Source: JAJFUV01 sp964384215 (GTDB lineage Bacteria; Acidobacteriota; Terriglobia; Bryobacterales; Bryobacteraceae). From it: a stretch of 64,000 bases of DNA. Shown in pieces: positions 49,996 through 58,057 of this stretch. The stretch lies in contig CAYLLB010000004.1 in NCBI GenBank assembly GCA_964384215.1, positions 1 through 64,000 of the forward strand, written 5' to 3'. The position numbers were made by a program, and so were the translations under genes. Below the pieces are notes generated by a model. It saw nothing but the letters and a program-made list of their open reading frames with translations, had not been told where the DNA came from and did no database searches. Within the stretch, counting starts at the first letter, position 1. Every line of letters starts with the position of its first letter.

Positions 49996-51087
49996 ATGAC
50001 AACAGGTTTGAAATGGATGGTCCTGGCCGCCGCTGTCATGGCGGCGCAAGCCCAGGTTTCCGATCAGATTCGGCGCGCCACGATCAGCGGATCGGGCGGC
50101 ACCTCAGGCAAGTGCACCATCGAGGTGCGCGTGGACATCTCCGCGGAAGTGGATATTTACGGCGACTCTGGGCGGCTGCGGACGTTGGCGGGCCAACCCG
50201 CCACGTGGGTCCGCCTGGACTGCAGTAGTCCCCTCCCCTACAACATGTCGGATTTCCGGTTCACGGGAATCGATGGCCGCGGCAGCGTGAAGTTGCTACA
50301 GGATCCGCGCAACAATAACTCGATGGCAGTCATCCGCATTGACGATCCGAAATCTGGTTCGGAAGGATACACGTTTGACATCGAGTGGAGTGGCGCCTCT
50401 GGCGGTTCCCCGACGGACGGCTTCGCCACCAACGGCTACACGTCATCGACCACGGGGACCTCTTCATCGACGACTGCCGCGCCGGTAGTCGGTACCCGCG
50501 GTACGTACTTTCCCCGCAGGAGCATGGGCCGCGGCATGACAGCCGAGCAAGCCATCGACCTCTGCCGGACGGAATTGCGTACCCGCAGTGAACGCGACTA
50601 CGGCATGCGGAACATCGACATCACCGCCGCCGCGGTGGACACGAGCCAGGGCAGGAGCGATTGGATCACCGGCACCTTTAACGATCGCGGCGGAGCGTAT
50701 CGGCGTCGCGGAACCACGGGTGGCTACCGCTTCAACTGCGCCGTGGACTACAGTTCGCGCCAGGTGCGCACTCTCGAAATCCTACGCGCCGACGGCGGCG
50801 TCGTGCAGCCGCTGTCCACGTCCGGCACGACTACCACGTCCACTACCGGGACGTACGACCAGAACCAGGTCTACCGCGCCTGTCAGGACGCCGTCGTCGC
50901 CCGCACCAACCGCGACGGGTACCAGAACGTGAATTTCACCTCCACTGCGATTGATACGACTCGCAGCGGCCGGGTCGCCGGCATTATTACCGCCACACGC
51001 GGACCGGTCACCGATACCTTTGACTTCGCCTGTTCGATGGATTTCAACGCTGCCCGCGTGAACAACGTGGAATTGAATCGCCGGTAG
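49996..51087 (+). CDS. Secreted protein with a duplicated C-terminal domain
   Basis: 363 aa. Signal peptide TTGLKWMVLAAAVMAAQAQ. Residues 21-135 form a beta-rich domain with the pair C40 and C75. A Ser/Thr-rich linker (150-165) leads to two related repeats of about 78 residues: 182-262 (AIDLCRTELRTRSERDYGMR, then FNCAVDYSSRQVRTLEI) and 290-360 (VYRACQDAVVARTNRDGYQN, then FACSMDFNAARVNNVEL). Each has one N-terminal Cys and one later Cys, presumably disulfide-linked. I recognise no named family. The ribosome site GGAGAG is behind a hairpin. Confidence 0.8.
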   Translation: MTTGLKWMVLAAAVMAAQAQVSDQIRRATISGSGGTSGKCTIEVRVDISAEVDIYGDSGRLRTLAGQPATWVRLDCSSPLPYNMSDFRFTGIDGRGSVKLLQDPRNNNSMAVIRIDDPKSGSEGYTFDIEWSGASGGSPTDGFATNGYTSSTTGTSSSTTAAPVVGTRGTYFPRRSMGRGMTAEQAIDLCRTELRTRSERDYGMRNIDITAAAVDTSQGRSDWITGTFNDRGGAYRRRGTTGGYRFNCAVDYSSRQVRTLEILRADGGVVQPLSTSGTTTTSTTGTYDQNQVYRACQDAVVARTNRDGYQNVNFTSTAIDTTRSGRVAGIITATRGPVTDTFDFACSMDFNAARVNNVELNRR

Positions 51088-51151
51088 ACAACGAGAGTAG
51101 TTGTGGGAAGAAGTTTGGCGCGCTCCCGCGCGCGTTGACAAGGAGGCTCAT

Positions 51152-51406
51152 ATGCTGCATCTCTTGTGGATGTGTATCATCGGCCTGGTGGCCGGTGCAC
51201 TCGCCAAACTCATCATGCCCGGAAAGGATCCCGGCGGCATCATCGTTACGATGCTGCTCGGCATCGCCGGGTCCCTCGTAGCTGGTTATCTCGGACGTGC
51301 TGTGGGGTGGTACCAGGCAGGCCAGGGCGCGGGTCTGATCATGTCGGTGGTCGGAGCCATTCTGCTCCTCGCCATCTACCGCCTGTTCAGGAAGAGCACC
51401 GCCTGA
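51152..51406 (+). CDS. GlsB/YeaQ/YmgE-family membrane protein
   Basis: 84 aa from ATG 51152 with AAGGAGG eight bases upstream. LIMPGKDPGGIIVTMLLGIAG is the family signature, with three membrane helices. These transglycosylase-associated proteins are induced by envelope and acid stress in other bacteria. Upstream ORF extension exists but the ribosome site decides the start. YidB-like gene follows after 37 bp. Confidence 0.92.
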   Translation: MLHLLWMCIIGLVAGALAKLIMPGKDPGGIIVTMLLGIAGSLVAGYLGRAVGWYQAGQGAGLIMSVVGAILLLAIYRLFRKSTA

Positions 51407-51443
51407 GCGCGTCCATCGGCTCTGTATCGGTAAAGGAGCATCC

Positions 51444-51869
51444 ATGGGGCTGTTCGATGAGATCGCGAACAAGTTGAAGGGCGGTACCGAAGGCGGCGAA
51501 GGCGGCCAAACGCTGGTCACTTCGATCCTGGAAATGCTGAGCAGCCAGCAGGGTGGGCTTTCCGGCTTGGCGTCCGCATTCCAGCAGAAGGGCTTGGGAG
51601 ACATTGTGTCGTCCTGGATCGGCACGGGGCGGAACCTGCCGGTGTCGGCGGCTCAGCTTCAGGACGTGCTGGGCGGCGAGCAGATCGAAAGCTTGGCTCA
51701 GAGGGCGGGGATCGCGCCGGAAACAGCGGGTTCGCAGTTGGCCGAATTGCTGCCCGGCATCGTGGACAAGCTCACTCCAAACGGCGAGATTCAGCAAGGC
51801 GGCGACCTCATGTCCATGGGCATGGGGCTCCTGAAGAGCTTCATGTCGAAGGGCGAGTCCGGTACCTAG
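51444..51869 (+). CDS. YidB-family protein (DUF937)
   Basis: 141 aa, acidic and Gly/Gln-rich, without signal peptide. MGLFDEIANKLKG and the later LGDIVSSWIGTGRNLPVSAAQLQ are the family core; AGIAPETAGSQLAELLPGIVDKLTP is the helical C-terminal part. The ribosome site AAAGGAGC lies before ATG. The function of YidB is unknown. It is likely cotranscribed with the GlsB-like gene. Confidence 0.88.
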   Translation: MGLFDEIANKLKGGTEGGEGGQTLVTSILEMLSSQQGGLSGLASAFQQKGLGDIVSSWIGTGRNLPVSAAQLQDVLGGEQIESLAQRAGIAPETAGSQLAELLPGIVDKLTPNGEIQQGGDLMSMGMGLLKSFMSKGESGT

Positions 51870-51903
51870 CCGGCCGCCCTTCGCTGCGCTACACTGCTTG
51901 AGC

Positions 51904-52902
51904 ATGGGGAACCTGTTGCCGCTCGCGTCGGCGCTGGGTTTAGGGGTGTTGGCGGGTGCCCGTCTTTACGCAACCGTCCTCGCCCTGGGGCTGCTGATCC
52001 GCTTTCAATGGATGAGTCTGCCTGAGGGCTGGCAGCACGCCGCGGTGCTGGCGGATACGCGCGTCTTGTTGGCCGCCGGCCTGGCCTGCGCCATCGAGTT
52101 TATCGCCGATAAGATCGCCTGGGTCGACAGCGCCTGGGACTCTATCCACACTTTCATCCGGCCGATCGGCGCCGCGCTGCTCGCCTCTTCGCTCTTCTCG
52201 AACGTGGATCCGGTCTATCAGGTATTGCTGTTTCTGCTGGCCGGCGGCGTGGCTTTCACCGAGCACTCCGCCAAGGCCGCCACGCGGCTGGCGGTGAATC
52301 ACAGCCCGGAGCCGTTCAGCAACATCGCCGTAAGCCTGGCCGAGGATGCTTTTGTGGTTAGCGGGCTGTACCTGCTGGTGAAGCATCCATGGGTGATGGC
52401 CGGTATCGCGCTCGTCGTGCTGGTGCTAACGGTGTGGCTGACCCCGAAGATCTACCGGTCGCTACACGCCGAAGCTACGGCGTTCGGCGCGCTGCTGCGG
52501 AGCTGGTTCGGCGAGGTCCGCCAACCGCAACTCTCGCCCGAAGAGAAACGGTGGCTGGAGGAGAACTGCCCCGGTCAACAGCCGCGCCGCTTGTTCTCCG
52601 TGATCGCCACGCGCGACTTGAAAGGCCTGCGCAACATCGGCGGCACGCTCTGCCTGATCGGACAGGAGACGGTGTTTTTCGGCCGTAAGTGGGGCCGCCT
52701 CGTCGCGCGGCAGACTAAATCCGTGCGGGCCGTCGAAGCCGTGGAGGGGCTCATGCTCGATGAAATCGTGCTCGTTGGCGCGGACGGTACACGCCAGCGC
52801 TTCGACCTGCTTGCGGGCCAATTGGAAAGCGTGCGGGAAGAGATTAGGCGCCGGCCGGAGCCTCTACCCGCGGCCGGCGCTTCCGAAGCTGGATCTCAAT
52901 AA
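51904..52902 (+). CDS. DUF4126 membrane protein with PH-like C-terminal domain
   Basis: 332 aa from ATG 51904 (a TTG at 51898 is possible). The first 175 residues are hydrophobic with about five membrane segments and the DUF4126 marks ASALGLGVLAGARLYAT and FIADKIAWVDSAWDSIHTFI. Residues 210-325 form a soluble domain (RRLFSVIATRDLKGLRNIGG) that resembles a PH-like fold. Convergent with the DUF4332 gene, overlapping by seven bases (52896-52902). Function unknown. Confidence 0.8.
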   Translation: MGNLLPLASALGLGVLAGARLYATVLALGLLIRFQWMSLPEGWQHAAVLADTRVLLAAGLACAIEFIADKIAWVDSAWDSIHTFIRPIGAALLASSLFSNVDPVYQVLLFLLAGGVAFTEHSAKAATRLAVNHSPEPFSNIAVSLAEDAFVVSGLYLLVKHPWVMAGIALVVLVLTVWLTPKIYRSLHAEATAFGALLRSWFGEVRQPQLSPEEKRWLEENCPGQQPRRLFSVIATRDLKGLRNIGGTLCLIGQETVFFGRKWGRLVARQTKSVRAVEAVEGLMLDEIVLVGADGTRQRFDLLAGQLESVREEIRRRPEPLPAAGASEAGSQ

Positions 52903-53303
52903 GTAATCTTGGGTTCCAGTTTCTTGGCCTCGCCGATCCAGTCCGTGACCATGGATGCTGACGGCGATGTGCCTGAGAGTTTCTTCTGAGTGTTCACCTC
53001 GGCCAATTTTGCCGCGAGGTTCGCGGCGTTCCGCTGCGCCAGTTCTTTGACGGTATCGACACCCGCGGCTTCCAACAGTTCGGCGTATTGCGGCCCCACT
53101 CCGGATATCCTCATGAGGTCCACATGGTTCGCCCACTTCAGGATGAGCGCCGGGCTGATGCCGGTCTTGGCTGCTAACTCCGCGCGACCCTTGGGCGATC
53201 CGGCCGTCTCAAGCATGTCTGCGTCGGTTTTGATACCGGCGGCGTTGAGCTTTTGCGCATAGACTGGGCCGATTCCTTCTACTTCTTCTATGTTGAGTGC
53301 CAT
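52896..53303 (-). CDS. DUF4332 protein (helix-hairpin-helix repeats)
   Basis: 135 aa from ATG 53303, with AAGGAG six bases upstream. Two helix-hairpin-helix-type units: IEEVEGIGPVYAQKLNAAGI and LMRISGVGPQYAELLEAAGV. The family is close to the terminal HhH domains of DNA- and nucleotide-binding proteins. It has no signal peptide. It may bind nucleic acid; specific role unknown. The aquaporin gene lies 26 bp upstream in the same direction. Confidence 0.85.
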   Translation of the reverse strand: MALNIEEVEGIGPVYAQKLNAAGIKTDADMLETAGSPKGRAELAAKTGISPALILKWANHVDLMRISGVGPQYAELLEAAGVDTVKELAQRNAANLAAKLAEVNTQKKLSGTSPSASMVTDWIGEAKKLEPKITY

Positions 53304-53328
53304 GCTTGCTCCTTGGGACACCCTCTAC

Positions 53329-54024
53329 TTACTCTTTCTCAAACAGCACGTGATAAAGGGAGCCCGCGATCACTGCCCCCACGATCGGCGCTAACCAGAA
53401 CAGCCACAGCTGCCCCAGCGCCCATCCGCCGACAAACACCGCGGGACCCGTGCTGCGCGCCGGATTCACCGACAGGTTCGTAACGGGGATTCCAATCAGG
53501 TGGATCAACGTCAGGCAGAGCCCGATGGCGATCGGCGCAAAGCCTTGCGGCGCGCGCTTGTCGGTAGAGCCCATGATCACCAGCAGGAAGAACAGCGTCA
53601 GCACGACCTCAGCCACCAGGGCCGCCAGCAGCGAATAACCGCCCGGAGAGTGAGCACCGTACCCATTGGCGGCGAAGCCCGCGCTCAGGTCGAAACCTGC
53701 CTTGCCGCTCGCGATGACGAAGAGCACGGCCGCCGCTGCGATGCCGCCCAAGACCTGTGCCACGATGTACGCGGGCAGCTCTGATGCGGGGAACCTCCCG
53801 CCCGCGCATAAACCGGCCGAAACCGCCGGATTGAGGTGGCAGCCGGAAATGTGGCCGATGGCAAACGCCATGGTCAGCACGGTCAGTCCGAATGCAAGCG
53901 CCACTCCGGCAAACCCGATGCCAAGACCCGGAAATGCCGCAGCCAGGACCGCGCTGCCGCATCCGCCGAAGACCAGCCAGAATGTGCCGAAAAACTCCGC
54001 TGTAGCACGTTTCGTCAGACTCAA
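53329..54024 (-). CDS. aqpZ: Aquaporin Z-like water channel
   Basis: 231 aa, six membrane helices with the two NPA loops (HLNPAVS and SVNPARSTGP). The ar/R filter residues agree with a water-selective aquaporin: the His/Arg region follows NPAR. The start is TTG 54024 with GGAGGT five bases upstream. It lies next to the DUF4332 gene, in a stretch of envelope-stress-type genes, which fits osmotic adaptation. Confidence 0.93.
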   Translation of the reverse strand: MSLTKRATAEFFGTFWLVFGGCGSAVLAAAFPGLGIGFAGVALAFGLTVLTMAFAIGHISGCHLNPAVSAGLCAGGRFPASELPAYIVAQVLGGIAAAAVLFVIASGKAGFDLSAGFAANGYGAHSPGGYSLLAALVAEVVLTLFFLLVIMGSTDKRAPQGFAPIAIGLCLTLIHLIGIPVTNLSVNPARSTGPAVFVGGWALGQLWLFWLAPIVGAVIAGSLYHVLFEKE

Positions 54025-54154
54025 CTTACACCTCCTTCGCTAGTAAGTTCTCGCCAGGATCTACGGCTCCCATCCTGGGCACCTAGCAGTATACATCCGT
54101 ATAGTGGGGCAAGCTGCACAATTCATGTTATTCGCGGCCTTCGATGCCCGCGAT

Positions 54155-54183
54155 TTGACGGTTTCCTGCTTTTCTGCTAGATT
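54155..54183 (+). promoter_or_regulatory. Sigma-70-type promoter for the small exported protein genes
   Basis: TTGACG (54155-54160), a 17-bp spacer and TAGATT (54178-54183). The leader to ATG 54277 is about 87 nt and contains a perfect 7-bp hairpin, ACGGCTT (54214-54220) with AAGCCGT (54234-54240). The gap 54025-54154 between this and aqpZ shows nothing else. Confidence 0.6.
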
Positions 54184-54276
54184 TCAAGAGCCGGTTTGCA
54201 GGCTTTGCCTCGGACGGCTTCTGGGCGTACGATAAGCCGTTCCTGGCGAATCGAAAGCGACAAAGGAGAGCCAACC

Positions 54277-54627
54277 ATGAGAGGACTGTTGAAGTTCTTC
54301 ATCGGGACTGTCGTCCTGGCGGCGACTTTCTTCTTTTCCACAAACGCGCTGGCCTTCCAGCCCGGCGCTGCAAAAGATAAGAAGGGCGCGGTTACCCACA
54401 AGGCGACCATGAATCCTAATGTCACGGAGCAGCAGATTGCTGACGCCAAGGCAAAAGGGCTCGTGTGGGTTAATACGGCGACGAAGGTCTATCACAAAGA
54501 CGGCCAGTTCTACGGAAAGACCAAAGAAGGGAAGTTCATGACCGAAGCCGACGCCCAGAAGGCCGGCTTCCGCCCCGCGCGAGAGTCGGCTGTCTCGAAG
54601 AAGAAGGCGAGTGAAACGAAGAAATAG
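54277..54627 (+). CDS. Small exported protein with a VWVNT...YH...YGKT motif
   Basis: 116 aa from ATG 54277, with AAAGGAG nine bases upstream. Signal peptide up to NALAFQ. The module VWVNTATKVYHKDGQFYGK then TKEGKFMTEADAQKAGFRPA is a small fold found in exported and nuclease-linked bacterial proteins, related in look to the metal-binding domain of Ada or the 'sunset' domain, but the usual Cys are absent. The tail is Lys-rich (SKKKASETKK). Role unknown. It is followed by a ComEA-like gene. Confidence 0.75.
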   Translation: MRGLLKFFIGTVVLAATFFFSTNALAFQPGAAKDKKGAVTHKATMNPNVTEQQIADAKAKGLVWVNTATKVYHKDGQFYGKTKEGKFMTEADAQKAGFRPARESAVSKKKASETKK

Positions 54628-54729
54628 CTGTCTGCGGACAAGGGTGCGGCGCGACTCAGCCGCTTAAGTAAGCTGTTCCCGGCACGAATTAGTAAATGTA
54701 ACTCCCGTCAAAGGGAGAGGGAGGAAACG

Positions 54730-55050
54730 ATGAAGAGAATCCTGATTGCGCTGGCCGTGTCGCTGGCGTTCATTGTTACCTGTGCTGCTGAGACCCCAAA
54801 GAAGGGTGATCTCAAGAAGGGGGCCGCAGTCGCGCAAAAGGCAGCCACAACGAAAACGGCCGAGCTGATCGACATCAACACCGCCACGGCAGACCAACTC
54901 AAGGCCATCCCCGGAATCGGCGAGGCGTACTCAGCGAAGATCATCAAGGGTCGCCCTTACAAGGCCAAGAACGAGCTCGTGCAGAAGCAAATTCTGCCTC
55001 AGCACGTTTACGACAAGGTCAAGGACAAGATCATCGCCAAACAGAAATGA
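54730..55050 (+). CDS. Exported helix-hairpin-helix protein, ComEA-like
   Basis: 106 aa. Signal peptide IALAVSLAFIVTCAAE; then a Lys-rich stretch and one HhH motif: IDINTATADQLKAIPGIGE, then SAKIIKGRPYKAKNEL. ComEA-type HhH proteins bind incoming double-stranded DNA in the periplasm. No other competence genes are in the window, so a DNA-binding function is likely but transformation is not shown. GGGAGGAAACG precedes ATG 54730. Confidence 0.85.
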   Translation: MKRILIALAVSLAFIVTCAAETPKKGDLKKGAAVAQKAATTKTAELIDINTATADQLKAIPGIGEAYSAKIIKGRPYKAKNELVQKQILPQHVYDKVKDKIIAKQK

Positions 55051-55051
55051 T

Positions 55052-55083
55052 ACGTAGGGGCGGCATGCACGGCGCCCCTACGT
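55052..55083. terminator. 10-bp hairpin between two genes
   Basis: ACGTAGGGGC (55052-55061) and GCCCCTACGT (55074-55083) form a perfect stem with a 12-base loop right after the ComEA-like stop. There is no T-tract, so termination would be weak; it could also be a REP-like element. The GH106 gene begins 17 bases further on. Confidence 0.45.
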
Positions 55084-55099
55084 GCGATAATCCATTACC

Positions 55100-58009
55100 G
55101 TGATCAGCCGTATCCTGCTCGTAGTGTGTTCCGTCGTGTTCCCATTGTGCGCGTGGGCCGCCGCGCCCGGCGCAGACCTTGCCGCGGGTTTTGCCGATCC
55201 GCCCTCCTGGGCCCGGCCGCGTGTTTTCTGGTGGTGGCTGCAGACTACGCTCAGCAAACCCGAACTGACCCGCGACCTGGTGGAGATGAAGCGCCAAGGC
55301 ATCGGCGGCGCGCTGCTGTGGGACGGAGGCTCGGGGCCGTCCGCGTACGGCTCGGAGATGCTTCCTCTGCCCCCGGGCCCGCTGGTGATGAGCCCGGAGT
55401 GGCGCGAGATGATCCGGCACGCGGTCGCCGAAGCGGACCGGCTGGGCATCGAACTCAGCCTGAACATGGGCACGGGTCCGAATTGCGGGGGCCCGTGGAT
55501 CACGCTCGAACACGCCGCCAAAATGCTCGCCTGGAGCGAGACTACCGTCAAGGGTCCGCGCAGGTTCTCCGGCGATCTGCCCTCGGCGGCTAACGCGCAA
55601 CGCTGGGCGTCGGTCCCCGGCCTGGAACGCGTGGTCGCGCGGTTTTCGAAGCAGCCTGTTTCGCTTTACCGTGAAATCGCGGTTTTGGCCGGAGGCCCTG
55701 ATCATCGCTGGGTGGATATCTCCGCGCGCATGGACAAGAACGGGCGCCTGGAGTGGGACGTGCCGGCGGGCACCTGGACCGTGCTGCGCTTCGGCTACGT
55801 GGTCACACCGCAGAAACTCACCTACGGCAGTCCGGGAGGCAATCGCGATCACGGCATGTTCGTCGACCACTACAGTGCCGCAGCCGTCGATTTCCAGGTG
55901 CGCAGCTTCGTCGAACCGCTCGTTCGCGATGCGGGCGAGCACGCCGGCCGCAGCCTGAAGTACTTCCACTGCGACAGTTGGGAAATCGACTCTGCAACCT
56001 GGACGCCCGGGCTTCTCGACGAGTTCCGGACCCGTCGCGGCTATGATCCGCTGCTGTATCTGCCGGCGCTGGCAGGCAAGACCGTCGTCAACGAAGACGT
56101 CTCCGAGCGCTTCCGTCACGACGTGCGGCGGACCCTGGCCGACTGCCTCAACGACCACCATTACGCGCGCCTGCTCGAACGCTGCCACCAGTTCGGCATC
56201 GGCTTCCATTCCGAAAGCGGCGGGCCGCACCTGTTCCCCGTGGACTCTCTGTCCGCGCTCGCCCGCAACGATTTCCCGATGGGCGAATTCTGGATCAAGG
56301 CCGCCACGCATCGCACTACCGATGACACCCGCCTGTTCATCAAGCCGTCGGCCTCGGCTGCGCATTTGTTCGGCAAGAGGTACGCGGCTATGGAAGCTCT
56401 CACCAGCGAAGGCCCTCAGTGGGAAGAGGATCCGCGGGAGCTGAAGCCGATTGCCGACCGCGGCTTCGTCGAAGGCGCCAATCGGCTCGTCCTTCATACT
56501 TTCACACACTCTCCCGACGCCGCCGGCAAGCCCGGCTACGAGTATCTGGCGGGCACGCACTTCAATCCCAACGTCACTTGGTGGGACCAGGCGCGGGCTT
56601 GGACCGACTACCTGGCCCGCTGCCAGTATATGCTCACCGAAGGCCAGTTTGTCGCCGACGTACTGTTCTTCAACGGGGAGCAGATCCCCAATTACGTCGA
56701 ACGCAAGAAGGTTTATCCCGACCTGGGCTTCGGCTACGATTACGACGTCGCCAACGCCGAAGTGATATTGACGCGTCTGGCCGTGAAAGATGGATTCATC
56801 ACGCTTCCCGACGGCATGCGCTATCGCGTGCTCGCGCTGCCGCGCCAGGGTCCGATCAGCGTCGAAGTGCTGAGTAAGATGGCGGAGTTGGTGCGTGACG
56901 GCGCCACACTGGTGGGACCGCCGCCCACAAAATCGGTGGGTTTGCTCAACTACGAAGCGAACGACCGCGCCGTGAGGGAACTGGCCACCGCCATGTGGGG
57001 TGCGACTGGGAGCGTGCATCGCTATGGCAAGGGCCGCGTAGTGTGGGGCAAACCGCTGCGCGAAGTCCTGCTCGCTGACAATGTAACGCCCGATTTCACT
57101 TACACCGGTGCGGGTGCGAACCCGGAAATTGACTACATCCACCGCCGCATCGGTTCCGCCGACGTCTACTTCGTTTCAAATCAGTGCGACCGCCAGGAAG
57201 AGATACGCGCCACGTTCCGCATCACGGCGAAGAACCCGGAACTATGGGACCCCGCCACAGGGCGCCGCCGCCAGCAAGTGGTCTTCGAATCTTTTCCGGA
57301 TACGACTACGCTGCCCTTGCGTCTGCCCCCGTACGGCTCCGTTTTCGTGGTGTTTCGCGGTGCTCCGCGACCGGATCATTTATTGACGGCACCACCCGAA
57401 GTAGAGCCGCGCGCGAGCCGGAACGCACTCGAATGCCTCGTGTGGAAGGCAGGCCGCTACGAACTGAGCCGCGCCGGTGGCCGCACGGCGCGCATCAGCG
57501 TGCCGGATGTTCCCGAGCCGGTGAAAATCACGGGTCCCTGGACCGCCTCATTTCCAAAAGGATGGGGCGCCCCGGAATCCGCGTCCTTCCCCAAGCTGAT
57601 CTCGTGGACCGAAAGCGCCGATCCGGGCATCCGTTACTTCTCCGGCACCGCCGTTTATAGGACGCGTTTCCGGCTGGACCGCAAGCTGATGGGCCAGCAC
57701 CTGGAACTCGACCTCGGCCGTGTCAGGAACCTGGCGGAGGTGAAGCTGAACGGACGCTCGCTGGGCGTGATCTGGAAAGAACCCTGGCGGGTCGAAATCG
57801 GCCAGGCCGTGCGTGCCGGAGAGAACTCTCTGGAGATCGCCGTGACCAACCTGTGGCCCAACCGCCTGATCGGCGACGCCGCCCTGCCGCCCGAAAAACG
57901 CTTCACGCATACCAACGTGAACAAGTTCAAAGTGGATTGGCCGCTACGCGAGTCAGGGCTGATCGGGCCCGTTCGAGTGGTCGCCGCCGTGGTGAAGCCA
58001 ATCAAGTAG
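55100..58009 (+). CDS. Exported GH106-like alpha-L-rhamnosidase
   Basis: 969 aa from GTG 55100. Signal peptide ISRILLVVCSVVFPLCAWA. PPSWARPRVFWWWLQTTLSK, LVEMKRQGIGGALLWDGGSG and NMGTGPNCGGPWITLEHAAK match the GH106 N-terminal part (TIM-barrel type); NGEQIPNYVERK and VYFVSNQCDRQEE lie later. The last 130 residues form a beta-sandwich (TAVYRTRFRLDRKLMGQHL, then AEVKLNGRSLGVIWKEPWRV). GH106 removes terminal L-rhamnose from plant pectin (RG-I/II) or microbial glycans. First of three glycan genes. Confidence 0.85.
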   Translation: MISRILLVVCSVVFPLCAWAAAPGADLAAGFADPPSWARPRVFWWWLQTTLSKPELTRDLVEMKRQGIGGALLWDGGSGPSAYGSEMLPLPPGPLVMSPEWREMIRHAVAEADRLGIELSLNMGTGPNCGGPWITLEHAAKMLAWSETTVKGPRRFSGDLPSAANAQRWASVPGLERVVARFSKQPVSLYREIAVLAGGPDHRWVDISARMDKNGRLEWDVPAGTWTVLRFGYVVTPQKLTYGSPGGNRDHGMFVDHYSAAAVDFQVRSFVEPLVRDAGEHAGRSLKYFHCDSWEIDSATWTPGLLDEFRTRRGYDPLLYLPALAGKTVVNEDVSERFRHDVRRTLADCLNDHHYARLLERCHQFGIGFHSESGGPHLFPVDSLSALARNDFPMGEFWIKAATHRTTDDTRLFIKPSASAAHLFGKRYAAMEALTSEGPQWEEDPRELKPIADRGFVEGANRLVLHTFTHSPDAAGKPGYEYLAGTHFNPNVTWWDQARAWTDYLARCQYMLTEGQFVADVLFFNGEQIPNYVERKKVYPDLGFGYDYDVANAEVILTRLAVKDGFITLPDGMRYRVLALPRQGPISVEVLSKMAELVRDGATLVGPPPTKSVGLLNYEANDRAVRELATAMWGATGSVHRYGKGRVVWGKPLREVLLADNVTPDFTYTGAGANPEIDYIHRRIGSADVYFVSNQCDRQEEIRATFRITAKNPELWDPATGRRRQQVVFESFPDTTTLPLRLPPYGSVFVVFRGAPRPDHLLTAPPEVEPRASRNALECLVWKAGRYELSRAGGRTARISVPDVPEPVKITGPWTASFPKGWGAPESASFPKLISWTESADPGIRYFSGTAVYRTRFRLDRKLMGQHLELDLGRVRNLAEVKLNGRSLGVIWKEPWRVEIGQAVRAGENSLEIAVTNLWPNRLIGDAALPPEKRFTHTNVNKFKVDWPLRESGLIGPVRVVAAVVKPIK

Positions 58010-58057
58010 CCGAGTACGAACTCGGGTATGATGTCCGTGGTAGTGACTGAGGCCATC

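Noticed and set aside
55031..57142. Open frame of about 700 codons on the minus strand
   Set aside because: It lies opposite the GH106 gene, has low-complexity Arg/His/Val-rich sequence with no family features, and is a by-product of high GC content.
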